Positions 24,032 through 31,598 of a DNA stretch of 54,439 nucleotides are shown here, one piece after another; positions within the stretch are counted from its first letter, which is position 1, and each line of letters starts with the position of its first letter. The stretch is from Lachnospiraceae bacterium UBA3401 (lineage in GTDB: Bacteria; Bacillota; Clostridia; Lachnospirales; Lachnospiraceae), in NCBI GenBank assembly GCA_002358575.1, contig DEPD01000121.1, positions 1-54,439 of the forward strand, in the 5' to 3' direction. The notes beneath the pieces were generated by a model that did not search any database, was not told where the DNA came from, and worked only from the letters and a program-made list of their open reading frames with translations. The translations under genes and the position numbers were made by a program.

Positions 24032-25176
24032 TCAATTCCAATGCAGATTCAGCAATGGGCATTTTGTTCCCAAACAGCTATGATTCATTAGTGCCAGAGC
24101 TTGTTACTGAGAGACTGATGGCATCTATACCATTTGCAAGCCGTTACAGACTGGTAGATTTCATGCTTTCAAGTATGGTGAACTGTGGTATTGACAATAT
24201 ATCATTGATTGTAAAGAGAAATTATCATTCCCTGATGGACCATCTTGGTTCTGGTAGAGAGTGGGATTTGACACGCAAAAAAGGCGGTCTGAACATCATT
24301 CCACCATTTGCACAGAAGACAGTTAATATCTACAATGGCAGAGTGGAAGCGATTGCGAGTATTATTGACTATCTGAAACGCCAGAAAGAAAAATATGTCA
24401 TTATGGCGGATACAAACATTGCAGTTAATTTTAATTTTAGCAAGCTGCTTCAAGAACATATTGATAGCGGAGCAGATGTGACAATCGCTTACACAAAGGA
24501 AGAGATTCCAAAAGCGTTGCGCGATATTGATATGACGAAAAAAGACTTGTACTACACACTTGATATTGACGCAGATGGTAGAGTACAGAAGATTGTGGTC
24601 AATGATAAAGAGAATGGCGAACACAATGTTTCTATGAATATTTATGTCATTGAGCGTCAGCTTTTAATCGACCAGATTCGCGAGGCATACGTTAACGGTC
24701 TGACATATTTTGAGCGCGATATTATTGCACCACAGCTTGACAAGCTGAATGTAAAGGCATATCAGCATGACGGTTACTATGCACGCATTATGGATATCAA
24801 TTCTTACTTTGCAGAGAATATGAAGATGCTGAAAGAGGAGAACATTACTGCACTGTTCTCGCCGAATCCTGTTTATACAAAGATTCGTGATGACAACCCG
24901 ACAAGATATGCAACAGGATCTCACGTAAAAAATGTGATGGCAGCAGACGGTTGTGTGATTGAGGGTGAAGTGGAGAACAGCATTCTGTTTCGTGGCGTTA
25001 AAGTTGGCAAGGGCGCAAAGGTTAGAAATTGCGTGCTGATGCAGGACACTGTTATTGAGACAGGAGCAACTGTGGAATATGCAATTACAGACAAGAATGT
25101 AACTATTTCTTCCTATAAGGAATTAAAGGGAACTGAGTCTTTCCCAGTATTTGTCGAAAAACGGAAAAACGTTTAA
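24028..25176 (+). CDS. glgD: Glucose-1-phosphate adenylyltransferase, GlgD subunit
   Basis: A 382-residue GlgC paralogue typical of Firmicutes. The N-terminal catalytic signature is degenerate (MGILFPNSYDSLVPELVTER instead of AGGxGxRL), as expected for the GlgD subunit, which modulates GlgC rather than catalysing much itself. The C-terminal beta-helix with hexapeptide repeats (VIEGEVENSILFRGVKV) is intact. It overlaps glgC by ATGA and ends just before a GAGTAG-type hairpin. Together they supply ADP-glucose for glycogen synthase, which is not in this window. Confidence 0.96.
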   Translation: MINSNADSAMGILFPNSYDSLVPELVTERLMASIPFASRYRLVDFMLSSMVNCGIDNISLIVKRNYHSLMDHLGSGREWDLTRKKGGLNIIPPFAQKTVNIYNGRVEAIASIIDYLKRQKEKYVIMADTNIAVNFNFSKLLQEHIDSGADVTIAYTKEEIPKALRDIDMTKKDLYYTLDIDADGRVQKIVVNDKENGEHNVSMNIYVIERQLLIDQIREAYVNGLTYFERDIIAPQLDKLNVKAYQHDGYYARIMDINSYFAENMKMLKEENITALFSPNPVYTKIRDDNPTRYATGSHVKNVMAADGCVIEGEVENSILFRGVKVGKGAKVRNCVLMQDTVIETGATVEYAITDKNVTISSYKELKGTESFPVFVEKRKNV

Positions 25177-25186
25177 CTTGTATAGG

Positions 25187-25216
25187 CGAGTAGGGAAGAT
25201 AAATCTTCTCTACTCG
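25187..25216 (+). terminator. Hairpin terminator after glgD
   Basis: CGAGTAGGGAAGAT (25187-25200) pairs with 25203-25216 over 14 bases with one G-U pair, followed by ATTTG. It starts ten bases after the glgD stop and is of the same family as the hairpins at 22375 and 22742. Confidence 0.75.
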
Positions 25217-25423
25217 ATTTGACAAATGAGGTTAAGTGTTTTGAGGTTTTGGCCGATAATTATATCAAAGTAAATATGGTCTGGTGACACAGAGCAAGCG
25301 GAACAAAGTTTCTGCTGGCAGGCTGGTTTTATGGACGGTCGGCCAGTGTGAAAGGGAAGTAACTCAGGAGAACTCAGACGGGAAAGGGAATACATGTAAC
25401 AATGCAATTTCATGACTGGAAAT

Positions 25424-25460
25424 AAAATAGCATCATTCCAGATGGAGATGATGCTATTTT
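25424..25460 (+). terminator. 13-bp hairpin with T-tract, upstream of CarD gene
   Basis: AAAATAGCATCAT (25424-25436) pairs perfectly with ATGATGCTATTTT (25448-25460) around an 11-base loop. The A/T ends give it terminator character on both strands. It lies about 68 bases before the CarD start, so it may end a short upstream RNA or attenuate the gene. Confidence 0.65.
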
Positions 25461-25527
25461 GTATGTACAGGCTGGTGCAGAAGAAATAAGCTTTGTGTTG
25501 AGATACGAATACTTTGGAGGGATAAAA

Positions 25528-25863
25528 TTGTTTCAGAAAAAAGACATTATATATAGCGAGACGATTGGCGTGTGTATTGTAGACGACATTGTGAAGCTTG
25601 CAGATAACAAAAAGGATATCTATCAATATTATTTGTTGCGTTCTGCTTTTGATCGGAAGAAAAAGGCATACATACCAGTGGAAAACCATACCGTGCAGCT
25701 TAGAAATCTGATTTCGTTAAGGGAGGCGGTGGCGCTGCAAGAAGCAAAAGATTATGAGAAAAAAAGTGCACTTGTGAAAGAGGAAGTTTTGTATGTGATT
25801 GAAAATAGTAAAAGGGGAGAGAAATTGTCAGAAAATTCAGAAAATACTATACAAAATAACTGA
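25528..25863 (+). CDS. Short CarD/CdnL-family RNA-polymerase-binding protein
   Basis: A 111-residue protein whose first 60 residues (FQKKDIIYSETIGVCIVDDI, then YQYYLLRSAFDRKKKAYIPV) match the Tudor-like CarD/CdnL/TRCF RNA-polymerase interaction domain. CarD proteins bind the RNAP beta subunit and stabilise open promoter complexes. Usual members have about 160 residues with a helical DNA-binding C-terminus; here only a short charged tail follows. The start is TTG at 25528, chosen because a perfect GGAGG sits seven bases upstream; the longer frame from 25459 would add residues from the hairpin region. Single gene, flanked by hairpin-rich non-coding DNA on both sides. Confidence 0.78.
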   Translation: MFQKKDIIYSETIGVCIVDDIVKLADNKKDIYQYYLLRSAFDRKKKAYIPVENHTVQLRNLISLREAVALQEAKDYEKKSALVKEEVLYVIENSKRGEKLSENSENTIQNN

Positions 25864-25910
25864 TAAGATATAGTAATTTCGACAGTATTTGACATTTTTT
25901 ATAAAAGCTA

Positions 25911-25939
25911 TTGCAATTATGCAAAAGAAGTGTTACTAT
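25911..25939 (+). promoter_or_regulatory. Extended -10 promoter of candidate RNA
   Basis: TTGCAA (25911-25916), 17 bases, TACTAT (25934-25939), with a TG one base before the -10 box (TGTTACTAT). A second TTGACA lies at 25889-25894 but has no well-spaced -10. Transcription would begin near 25946, and no gene starts within 800 bases downstream. Confidence 0.65.
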
Positions 25940-25945
25940 ACAATT

Positions 25946-26475
25946 ACACAAAGAAAGAAGAAAAAAAGAAAGGTACAAAAGATAGTTACAGAGGATAACT
26001 ATAGCGGAAATGTACCAAAGATGGTGACGGATTAGAATTACAAAAGATAAATTGTTGATATACAAAAGAGAAAAGTATAAAATGCAAAAGAACTTTTGTA
26101 AAGCATTTGTGAAGTGTTTGTAGAGAACATGTATAGAACAAGTGCAATATTCGGATACCTGCAGGCAATCGAAATAAAGGATAAAAATGGAGAGGAGATG
26201 AGTCCCTTGGCAATAGCAGAAACCTAGATGCTGACTGGAAGAAATCCCTTAATAGAAAGACCATAAAGAATGCAGCTATTGAGATAGCAAAGCATAGGAA
26301 ATTAAGAAGTGTATTTCTGGAGAAAGACAGCAAATAGAGAAAAGGAAAGAAACAAAGGAAACATAAAAAATAAGAGCGGATGAAAGGGTCCGAGAAAGAG
26401 GAAAAAAATTGAATATTGAAGCGCAATGAAGCGGTCGTTGTATCAATCAGGTGAGAAGATATGACGACCGCTTCG
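25946..26475 (+). ncRNA. Candidate large structured non-coding RNA
   Basis: Downstream of a good promoter about 530 bases carry a series of compact pairings: GGTACA (25972-25977) with TGTACC (26011-26016) enclosing ATAGTTA/TAACTAT (25982-26002); TATAC/GTATA (26059-26079); AAATG/CATTT (26080-26108) enclosing CAAAAG/CTTTTG; ATGC-GCTAT (26270-26279) with ATAGC-GCAT (26284-26295); and GAAGCGGTCGT (26428-26438) with ACGACCGCTTC (26464-26474). The strand is purine-rich with unpaired GA- and A-rich linkers, as in many structured RNAs. I do not recognise tmRNA, RNase P, 6S or a known riboswitch. The 3' end is not marked by a clear T-run. Confidence 0.5.
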
Positions 26476-26544
26476 CTGTGTAGTCTTGTGGTATTTATCT
26501 TGAAATGCCAGAACGCTTGTGATATACTACCATAGAATTTGAGG

Positions 26545-26607
26545 TTGCTTTTCACACCCGCACCATGCGCTTGCTGCATGGTGTTGGAGCCAGCGCGAAA
26601 ATGCCTG
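26545..26607 (-). repeat. Dispersed hairpin repeat, copy 2
   Basis: Inverted copy of 1-63 (56 of 63 bases identical by eye). It contains CACCATGC (26561-26568) paired with GCATGGTG (26576-26583). A further hairpin, AAAATGCC (26598-26605) with GGCATTTT (26614-26621), extends beyond the part visible in copy 1. The loop word AGCAAG is kept and stem changes differ between copies while the stem stays paired. Confidence 0.8.
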
Positions 26608-26632
26608 CCTTGTGGCATTTTGCGTGCATCAT

Positions 26633-26699
26633 TTGTTGCAATTCACACCAAATTATCCTAAATCAATACGAAATCTAGCGTGGGTGTGAATTGTAACAA
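26633..26699. repeat. 17-bp inverted repeat before PfoR-like gene
   Basis: The 17 bases at 26633-26649 (ending CAATTCACACC) pair with 26683-26699 with a single G-T mismatch, around a 33-base loop. It ends 64 bases before the PfoR-like ATG. It could be a large hairpin in that gene's leader or the mark of a small mobile element. Confidence 0.8.
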
Positions 26700-26763
26700 T
26701 TTGAGATATGCCACAGCAAGAATGCCAGTGGCAGTCTTGAATACTAAAAGATGGAGGAATATT

Positions 26764-27825
26764 ATGGAAAAGATACAACGGTTTTTAAAGAGGAAAGATA
26801 TTGTGCTCTCTGGCAAACGTTATGGTATTGATGCGTTGGGTGCAATGGCACAAGGCTTATTTGCATCTCTTTTGATTGGAACAATCCTCTCTACAATTGG
26901 TGAGAGGGTTGGTCTGGAAATTTTGGTAACAATTGGGGGATATGCCAAGGCTGTGACAGGAGAGGCGATGGCTGTTGCGATTGGATATTCGCTGCATTGT
27001 CCGCCCTTGGTGTTATTTTCTCTTGCGGCGGTAGGACATGCTGCCAATACACTTGGCGGTGCTGGTGGTCCGTTGGCGGTGCTGCTGATTACAATTGTTG
27101 CAGCGGAGTTGGGAAAGGTAGTCTCAAAGGAAACAAAAGTGGATATTATTGTGACACCGCTTGTGACAATTATAACTGGCGCATTGCTTGCATCTTTTTG
27201 TGCGCCGGCGATTGGCAGTGTAGCGAGTGCTGTTGGGAAAGCGATTATGTGGGCAACGGAATTGCAGCCATTTTTGATGGGTGTGATTATCTCCGTGATT
27301 GTAGGAATTGCACTTACACTTCCAATTAGCAGTGCTGCAATCTGTGCGGCACTTAGCCTTACCGGGCTTGCTGGAGGAGCAGCACTTGCAGGATGCTGTG
27401 CGCAGATGGTTGGATTCGCAGTGATGAGTTTTCGGGAAAATGGAATTGGAGGATTGTTTGCACAGGGAATTGGAACTTCCATGCTTCAGATGGGAAACAT
27501 TGTCAGAAAACCTAGAATTTGGCTTCCCCCCATTATTGCATCAGCCATTACAGGACCAATTGCGACCTGCATTTTTCAGTTACAAATGAATGGTGCAGCG
27601 GTAGCCTCAGGAATGGGAACATGCGGATTAGTTGGACAGATTGGCGTGTACACAGGCTGGCTGAACGATATCGCTGCAGGAACTAAGATGGCAGTTACTA
27701 TATGGGATTGGGTAGGGCTAATCAGTATTAGCTTTTTGCTTCCCGCAATTCTTACTTATATTATTGGCAATCTGTTTCGGAAAATAGGCTGGATTTCGGA
27801 AAATGATTTGAAATTGGATTTATAG
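26764..27825 (+). CDS. PfoR-type PTS EIIC_2 membrane protein
   Basis: A 353-residue polytopic protein with about eight to nine hydrophobic, glycine-rich helices. It matches the EIIC-like family named for PfoR of Clostridium perfringens (VLSGKRYGIDALGAMAQGLFASLLIGT near the N-terminus; the repeated G-G-A motifs around HAANTLGGAGG). Only an IIC-like membrane domain is present, without IIA or IIB domains, so whether it takes part in phosphotransfer is unclear. I used the ATG at 26764 with GGAGG at 26753-26757; an upstream frame to 26680 runs into the inverted repeat. A bidirectional terminator follows. Confidence 0.88.
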   Translation: MEKIQRFLKRKDIVLSGKRYGIDALGAMAQGLFASLLIGTILSTIGERVGLEILVTIGGYAKAVTGEAMAVAIGYSLHCPPLVLFSLAAVGHAANTLGGAGGPLAVLLITIVAAELGKVVSKETKVDIIVTPLVTIITGALLASFCAPAIGSVASAVGKAIMWATELQPFLMGVIISVIVGIALTLPISSAAICAALSLTGLAGGAALAGCCAQMVGFAVMSFRENGIGGLFAQGIGTSMLQMGNIVRKPRIWLPPIIASAITGPIATCIFQLQMNGAAVASGMGTCGLVGQIGVYTGWLNDIAAGTKMAVTIWDWVGLISISFLLPAILTYIIGNLFRKIGWISENDLKLDL

Positions 27826-27841
27826 TTGATGATAGCGCATT

Positions 27842-27870
27842 AAAAAATACTGCCAATGGCAGTATTTTTT
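27842..27870. terminator. Bidirectional intrinsic terminator
   Basis: AAAAAATACTGCC (27842-27854) pairs perfectly with GGCAGTATTTTTT (27858-27870) around AAT. It lies between the convergent PfoR-like gene and the small membrane protein gene and has A/T tracts for both directions. Confidence 0.93.
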
Positions 27871-27874
27871 GTGT

Positions 27875-28345
27875 TTATTTTAGTGGTTTCGCGCCAGCTT
27901 TTTCCTGCATTTTTTCAACCCAATTGCGGAATTTTCCTTTTTTCTTGGCAGGGGCAGTGTTAAGTTTTCCGCGAATGCCTTTTACGTCTGTGATATAAAT
28001 TCCACTGACAGTTGCTTTTACTTCTTTTTTTACTGGAATGATATCAAAGATAGAAGCATCACAGATTAAGGACATAATCTGGGGTCCTATTTTTGCCTTG
28101 ACAATCGGGAATTTTGCACGACGCATATACTTAGGCGTCTGTTCTAGCACTGCGGCAGGAAATCCTGCATCTTTTAATTTGAGTTTTTTCTTGTCGATGA
28201 TAAGCATTGTGACAGTCTGTTTGGCAGCCTCGATTTGCGCCTGCTGTTCAGCTTGTTTTTTCTGTAATTTTTTGCCGACAAAATACAATACCACCAAAAG
28301 GACTACAAGAATAATTAAAACTGTGATTATAATTTTTACTGCCAT
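27875..28345 (-). CDS. Hypothetical single-pass membrane protein
   Basis: A 156-residue protein not assigned to a named family. One N-terminal membrane helix (residues about 4-24) is followed by a short coiled-coil part (KKLQKKQAEQQAQIEAAKQ) and a basic soluble domain of about 100 residues with conserved-looking KAKIGPQIMSLICDASIFDIIPVKK and VSGIYITDVKGIRGKL segments. The topology puts the basic domain probably in the cytoplasm. A GAAAGG site lies upstream. No operon partner. Confidence 0.72.
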   Translation of the reverse strand: MAVKIIITVLIILVVLLVVLYFVGKKLQKKQAEQQAQIEAAKQTVTMLIIDKKKLKLKDAGFPAAVLEQTPKYMRRAKFPIVKAKIGPQIMSLICDASIFDIIPVKKEVKATVSGIYITDVKGIRGKLNTAPAKKKGKFRNWVEKMQEKAGAKPLK

Positions 28346-28488
28346 CTGAATCTATTACCTTTCTATTTTGTTGTGGAATATTATGTGATTTTAGTATCTG
28401 CTAAAGTGGACAAACGGGAATTAGTAATATTTTAACATTAAATGTCAGAAAGTGCAAGAAAGTCCGTTGATTTCCTTTTTGTTTTTCA

Positions 28489-28517
28489 TTGTGTTTTTGA
28501 TGTGATAATGTTATTAT
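28489..28517 (+). promoter_or_regulatory. Promoter of the lipoprotein foldase gene
   Basis: TTGTGT (28489-28494), 17 bases, TATTAT (28512-28517) with a TG one base before the -10 box. Transcription would start about 45 bases before the ATG. Confidence 0.5.
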
Positions 28518-28570
28518 AGAGTTCATGAGGGTGGAAGGAATGTATTTTAAATAAGGAAGGATTATGAATC

Positions 28571-29761
28571 ATGAAAAAGAAACTGGTATTAATGTGCTTA
28601 ACAGGTATGATGATTGCGAGTATAAGTGCCTGCGGGGGGAAGAAAGCGGACAAAGATGCAAATGTAGTAGAGACAAGTTCTATCATGGAGGAAAATGAGA
28701 CAACAACTGTCGTGGAGGAAGAAAGTTCAGACAGTGCGCAGACAGAAATTGATAGAGTGAGCGATAGAGAGGATTATGTAGGATTTCAAGATCTTGATAT
28801 TGATAAATATGTCACATTAGGAGATTACAAGAAAATGAAAGTGACAGCTACCAGACCCAAAGTGAGTGAGGATGGGATAGAGGATTATATCAACAGCAGG
28901 TTGTTGGTGGGAACGATTACAAATAGACCTATCAAGAAAGGTGATGTTGCAGATATTGATTATGTGGGAAAGAAAGATGGCGTGGCATTTGAGGGAGGCA
29001 CTGCTTCTGGATATAAACTGTCAATTGGTTCTGGGGGATTTATTCCAGGATTTGAGGATGGACTTGTCGGTGTGAATGTGGGTGAAACTGTGGATTTGAA
29101 TTTGACATTTCCAGAAAATTATCGCAATGCAGCTATGGCGGGGCAGGAAGTTGTGTTTACTGTTACAGTTAATAGCATAGAGGGATCGGCGGAGTACGCG
29201 ACAGTGACGCCGGAGGAGATGGCAGAAATGGGGCTTCCTTATAAGACAAAAGAGGAGGTCTGGGAAGCGGGAAAGCGTGCGATGGAAGAGAATGCCGAGG
29301 AGACTTACACAGCAAATGCAAGAAGCGCTGTTGTGCGAAAAGTTGTTGAGGAAAGCACAGTGCAGTCCATTCCTGAATATCTTATTGAGGAGGAGGCGCA
29401 AAACTATAATCGCTATATTGAGTCGCTTGCAAAGTCTATGTATGATATGGATTTGGAGACTTTTGTGACAAGTGCATATGGTGTTACGATGGAACAGTAC
29501 AATTCGCAGATGAATGAGATGTTTACAGAGACAATAAAGCAGTACTTGGTGATGGAAGCGGTGGCGCGTGCGGAGAAAATGGAAATTACTGAGGAAATGA
29601 TTGCAGAAAAGGCAGATGAGGAAGCGACAGAATATGGGTATGCTTCTGGGGAGGAGTTAATCGCTGATGTGGGTTTTGCCACATATAGAATGTCTATAGT
29701 ACAGAATATGGTGATTGAGCGCCTGATGGAGGTCGCTACTGTTGAGGAGGAAGAGGCGTAA
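28571..29761 (+). CDS. Trigger-factor-like FKBP peptidyl-prolyl isomerase lipoprotein
   Basis: A 396-residue lipoprotein (lipobox ISAC, Cys21) anchored outside the membrane. After an acidic linker, residues about 105-200 form an FKBP domain (KKGDVADIDYVGK, IPGFEDGLVGVNVGETVDL, AGQEVVFTVTV), and the helical C-terminal half resembles the trigger factor chaperone arm. Such surface-exposed proteins assist folding of secreted proteins, like PrsA does. The ribosome-bound N-terminal domain of trigger factor is absent. The next gene, a secreted NlpC/P60 enzyme, follows after 37 bp and may be a client or operon partner. Confidence 0.88.
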   Translation: MKKKLVLMCLTGMMIASISACGGKKADKDANVVETSSIMEENETTTVVEEESSDSAQTEIDRVSDREDYVGFQDLDIDKYVTLGDYKKMKVTATRPKVSEDGIEDYINSRLLVGTITNRPIKKGDVADIDYVGKKDGVAFEGGTASGYKLSIGSGGFIPGFEDGLVGVNVGETVDLNLTFPENYRNAAMAGQEVVFTVTVNSIEGSAEYATVTPEEMAEMGLPYKTKEEVWEAGKRAMEENAEETYTANARSAVVRKVVEESTVQSIPEYLIEEEAQNYNRYIESLAKSMYDMDLETFVTSAYGVTMEQYNSQMNEMFTETIKQYLVMEAVARAEKMEITEEMIAEKADEEATEYGYASGEELIADVGFATYRMSIVQNMVIERLMEVATVEEEEA

Positions 29762-29798
29762 GCTGACAGAATCATAGCAGAAAAAGGGGTAGATACAC

Positions 29799-31145
29799 AT
29801 GAAAAAAGGGTACAGGAGACTGGTGATAATAGGATTGTGTGTGGCAATATTTTTGGCGGCGTGTGATTTTAGTATCTTTTTGAGTCCTTGTCAGGTACAA
29901 GCGGCAAAAAAAGATGAGCTGAAACAGCAGAATGAAGAAGATGAGGGAAAGCTGGAAGATTTAGATGATCAGGTCAATGAACTGGAAGGGGAACAGGAAA
30001 GCATTGACACAGAGATACAAATACTCAGCAATCAAATAGCAGAAATTATGGCAAGTATCAGCCTTCTTGAGGAAGAGATTGAGGCAAAAAAGGCGCAGAT
30101 CGAGCAGGCAAAAATTGACTTGGAGGAGGCACAAAAGGTAGAACGCCAGCAGTACGAGGCGATGAAAGTTCGGGTGAAGGCGGTATATGAGAGTGGAGAG
30201 ACTTCTTTTCTCGATATTCTTTTCAGTGCATCTTCCATGCAGGATATGCTCAATAAGGCGGACTACGTGGAGAAGATGCACGAGTATGACAAAAGGATGT
30301 TTACCAATTATAAAATTGCCAGACAAAATGTAGAGGACTTAAAAGAAACGCTTGAAATAGAGCAATCTGAACTGGAGGCAACACAGGAAGGACTTGAGGA
30401 AGAGCAAGACAGTGTTGAGGAGGCGAGAGCAGAGCTTGAGGCAATCAGTGCAGATTATGCTGTTCAAATTAGCAAGGCAAGGCAGCAGGCGGAAGTCTAC
30501 AAACAGCAAATCAAACAGAGAAATGCACAGATTAAGCAGATTGAGGCAGAGGAGGAGCGCAAGAGGAAAGAAGAGGAAGAACGAAAGAGAAAGGAGGAAG
30601 AACGAAAGAGAAAGGAGGAAGAAGAGCGCAAGAGGAAAGAAGAGGAACAACGAAAGAAAAAGGAGGAGGAAGAGGCAAAGAAAAATAATAGTAGTATAAG
30701 TAACAGCAGCGATAATAATACTGTGAATGACAGTGCAGCGGCAAAAGAAGTATCTGCAAAATCAACAGCCGGAAAAGAGACAGTCGCGTCTGCAAAGGGA
30801 AGTGCAAAGGGGAAAGAAGTGGCGAATTACGCTTGCGGATTTGTGGGGAATCCCTACGTGGCAGGCGGCACAAGTCTGACAAAAGGAGCGGACTGTTCTG
30901 GTTTTACGCAGTCGGTATATAAGGCATTTGGATACAGTCTTCCTAGAAATTCAACTTCTCAGAGAAGTGTTGGCAAAGAAGTGAGCTATGCAGAAGCGGA
31001 GCCTGGAGATATTATATGCTATCCAGGACATGTAGCAATTTACATAGGGAATGGAAAGATTGTCCATGCAAGTTCCGCCAAGACAGGAATAAAGATTAGC
31101 AATGCACTGTATCGAGATATTTTGTGTGTGCGGAGAGTAATTTGA
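29799..31145 (+). CDS. Secreted coiled-coil NlpC/P60 peptidoglycan hydrolase
   Basis: A 448-residue secreted protein. After a signal peptide (about 1-31), residues 40-250 form a long CwlO/PcsB-like coiled coil, followed by a low-complexity charged repeat built from RKRKEEE units (about 252-290) and a Ser/Asn linker. The C-terminal NlpC/P60 domain (about 335-448) has the catalytic Cys366 in GADCSGF, His411 in PGHVAIY and a third polar residue at His423. Such enzymes cut D-Glu-diaminopimelate bonds, and the coiled coil lets FtsEX-like partners control them. A hairpin terminator follows. Confidence 0.93.
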   Translation: MKKGYRRLVIIGLCVAIFLAACDFSIFLSPCQVQAAKKDELKQQNEEDEGKLEDLDDQVNELEGEQESIDTEIQILSNQIAEIMASISLLEEEIEAKKAQIEQAKIDLEEAQKVERQQYEAMKVRVKAVYESGETSFLDILFSASSMQDMLNKADYVEKMHEYDKRMFTNYKIARQNVEDLKETLEIEQSELEATQEGLEEEQDSVEEARAELEAISADYAVQISKARQQAEVYKQQIKQRNAQIKQIEAEEERKRKEEEERKRKEEERKRKEEEERKRKEEEQRKKKEEEEAKKNNSSISNSSDNNTVNDSAAAKEVSAKSTAGKETVASAKGSAKGKEVANYACGFVGNPYVAGGTSLTKGADCSGFTQSVYKAFGYSLPRNSTSQRSVGKEVSYAEAEPGDIICYPGHVAIYIGNGKIVHASSAKTGIKISNALYRDILCVRRVI

Positions 31146-31157
31146 CGGAAATATATG

Positions 31158-31190
31158 GAGTAGGGGGAATATCCTCCTACTCTTCTTTTT
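31158..31190 (+). terminator. Terminator of the NlpC/P60 gene
   Basis: GAGTAGGGGGA (31158-31168) pairs with TCCTCCTACTC (31172-31182) with one G-U pair, followed by TTCTTTTT. The 3' arm contains the stop codon and last codons of the convergent spoIIID gene. Confidence 0.85.
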
Positions 31191-31434
31191 GATGTGCATA
31201 TTTTTCACGGGTGGCAAGTCCTCCCCTGATATGGCGCTCAGACTTGTTCACATCCAGTACAGTCCGCGCCTGTCTTGCAAGAGCAGGATTTACCTGCATC
31301 AGTCTTGAGGTAACGTCTTTATGTACAGTGGATTTGCTCACACCAAATGCCTTGGCAGTCTGCCGCACAGTAGCGTTATTGTCGATAATATAGACAGCAA
31401 TATTGATCGCTCTTTCTTCAATATAATCTTTCAT
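31177..31434 (-). CDS. spoIIID: Stage III sporulation transcriptional regulator SpoIIID
   Basis: An 85-residue DNA-binding protein that controls mother-cell genes during sporulation. The helix-turn-helix is at about residues 22-42 (ATVRQTAKAFGVSKSTVHKD), and the following basic LNPALA-like segment (MQVNPALARQARTVLDVNK) and RHIRGGLATREKY tail are conserved in SpoIIID. Length matches the family. It indicates that the organism forms spores or descends from a spore former. Its last codons overlap the terminator hairpin of the convergent gene. Confidence 0.95.
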   Translation of the reverse strand: MKDYIEERAINIAVYIIDNNATVRQTAKAFGVSKSTVHKDVTSRLMQVNPALARQARTVLDVNKSERHIRGGLATREKYAHQKEE

Positions 31435-31530
31435 AATCTTGAAAAGGGGTCTCCTTCTGAATCATTTGTACATTCTATGAGGAGTTGGAAGAGATTATGA
31501 ATCGGTATGGCGGATTGAAGTGAAATAAAA

Positions 31531-31559
31531 TTGCTTTTTTTTATTTGCGGTGGTACAAT
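31531..31559 (+). promoter_or_regulatory. Extended -10 promoter of aminotransferase gene
   Basis: TTGCTT (31531-31536), 17 bases, TACAAT (31554-31559) with TG one base before the -10 box. It lies 40 bases ahead of the ATG. Confidence 0.65.
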
Positions 31560-31598
31560 GGGGAGACAGAGTGCACAATATGAATGGAGGAAAGATGA

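Larger units (their letters stand above)
25177..25527. other. 351-bp gene-free region between glgD and the CarD gene
   Basis: It begins with the glgD terminator hairpin (25187-25216), continues with a purine-rich, RNA-like part closed by GGCCGA (25251-25256) and TCGGCC (25339-25344), and ends with a 13-bp hairpin at 25424-25460. No reading frame is convincing. Confidence 0.6.
25864..26763. other. 900-bp gene-free region
   Basis: The longest non-coding stretch in the window. It holds an extended -10 promoter (25911-25939), a hairpin-dense part to 26474 treated here as a candidate RNA, the second copy of the dispersed repeat (26545-26607), and a 17-bp inverted repeat (26633-26699) ahead of the PfoR-like gene. 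Open frames here are short or show no protein-like character. Confidence 0.7.

Noticed and set aside
25251..25460. Possible group II intron fragment
   Set aside because: The purine-rich words looked intron-like, but no domain V, no boundary motif and no reverse transcriptase gene could be identified.
26161..26300. Known riboswitch in the non-coding region
   Set aside because: GAGGAGATGAGTCCC looked like a conserved core at first, but does not fit SAM, TPP, c-di-GMP, M-box or cobalamin patterns.
25986..26618. A 210-residue open frame on the minus strand
   Set aside because: It runs through the repeat element and the hairpin region, is very rich in Phe, Leu and Ser from reading a purine-rich strand backwards, and has no ribosome site or recognisable domain.
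30553..30670. Short tandem repeats that could suggest a CRISPR or minisatellite
   Set aside because: They encode the charged RKRKEEE linker of the NlpC/P60 protein in frame; there are no spacers.
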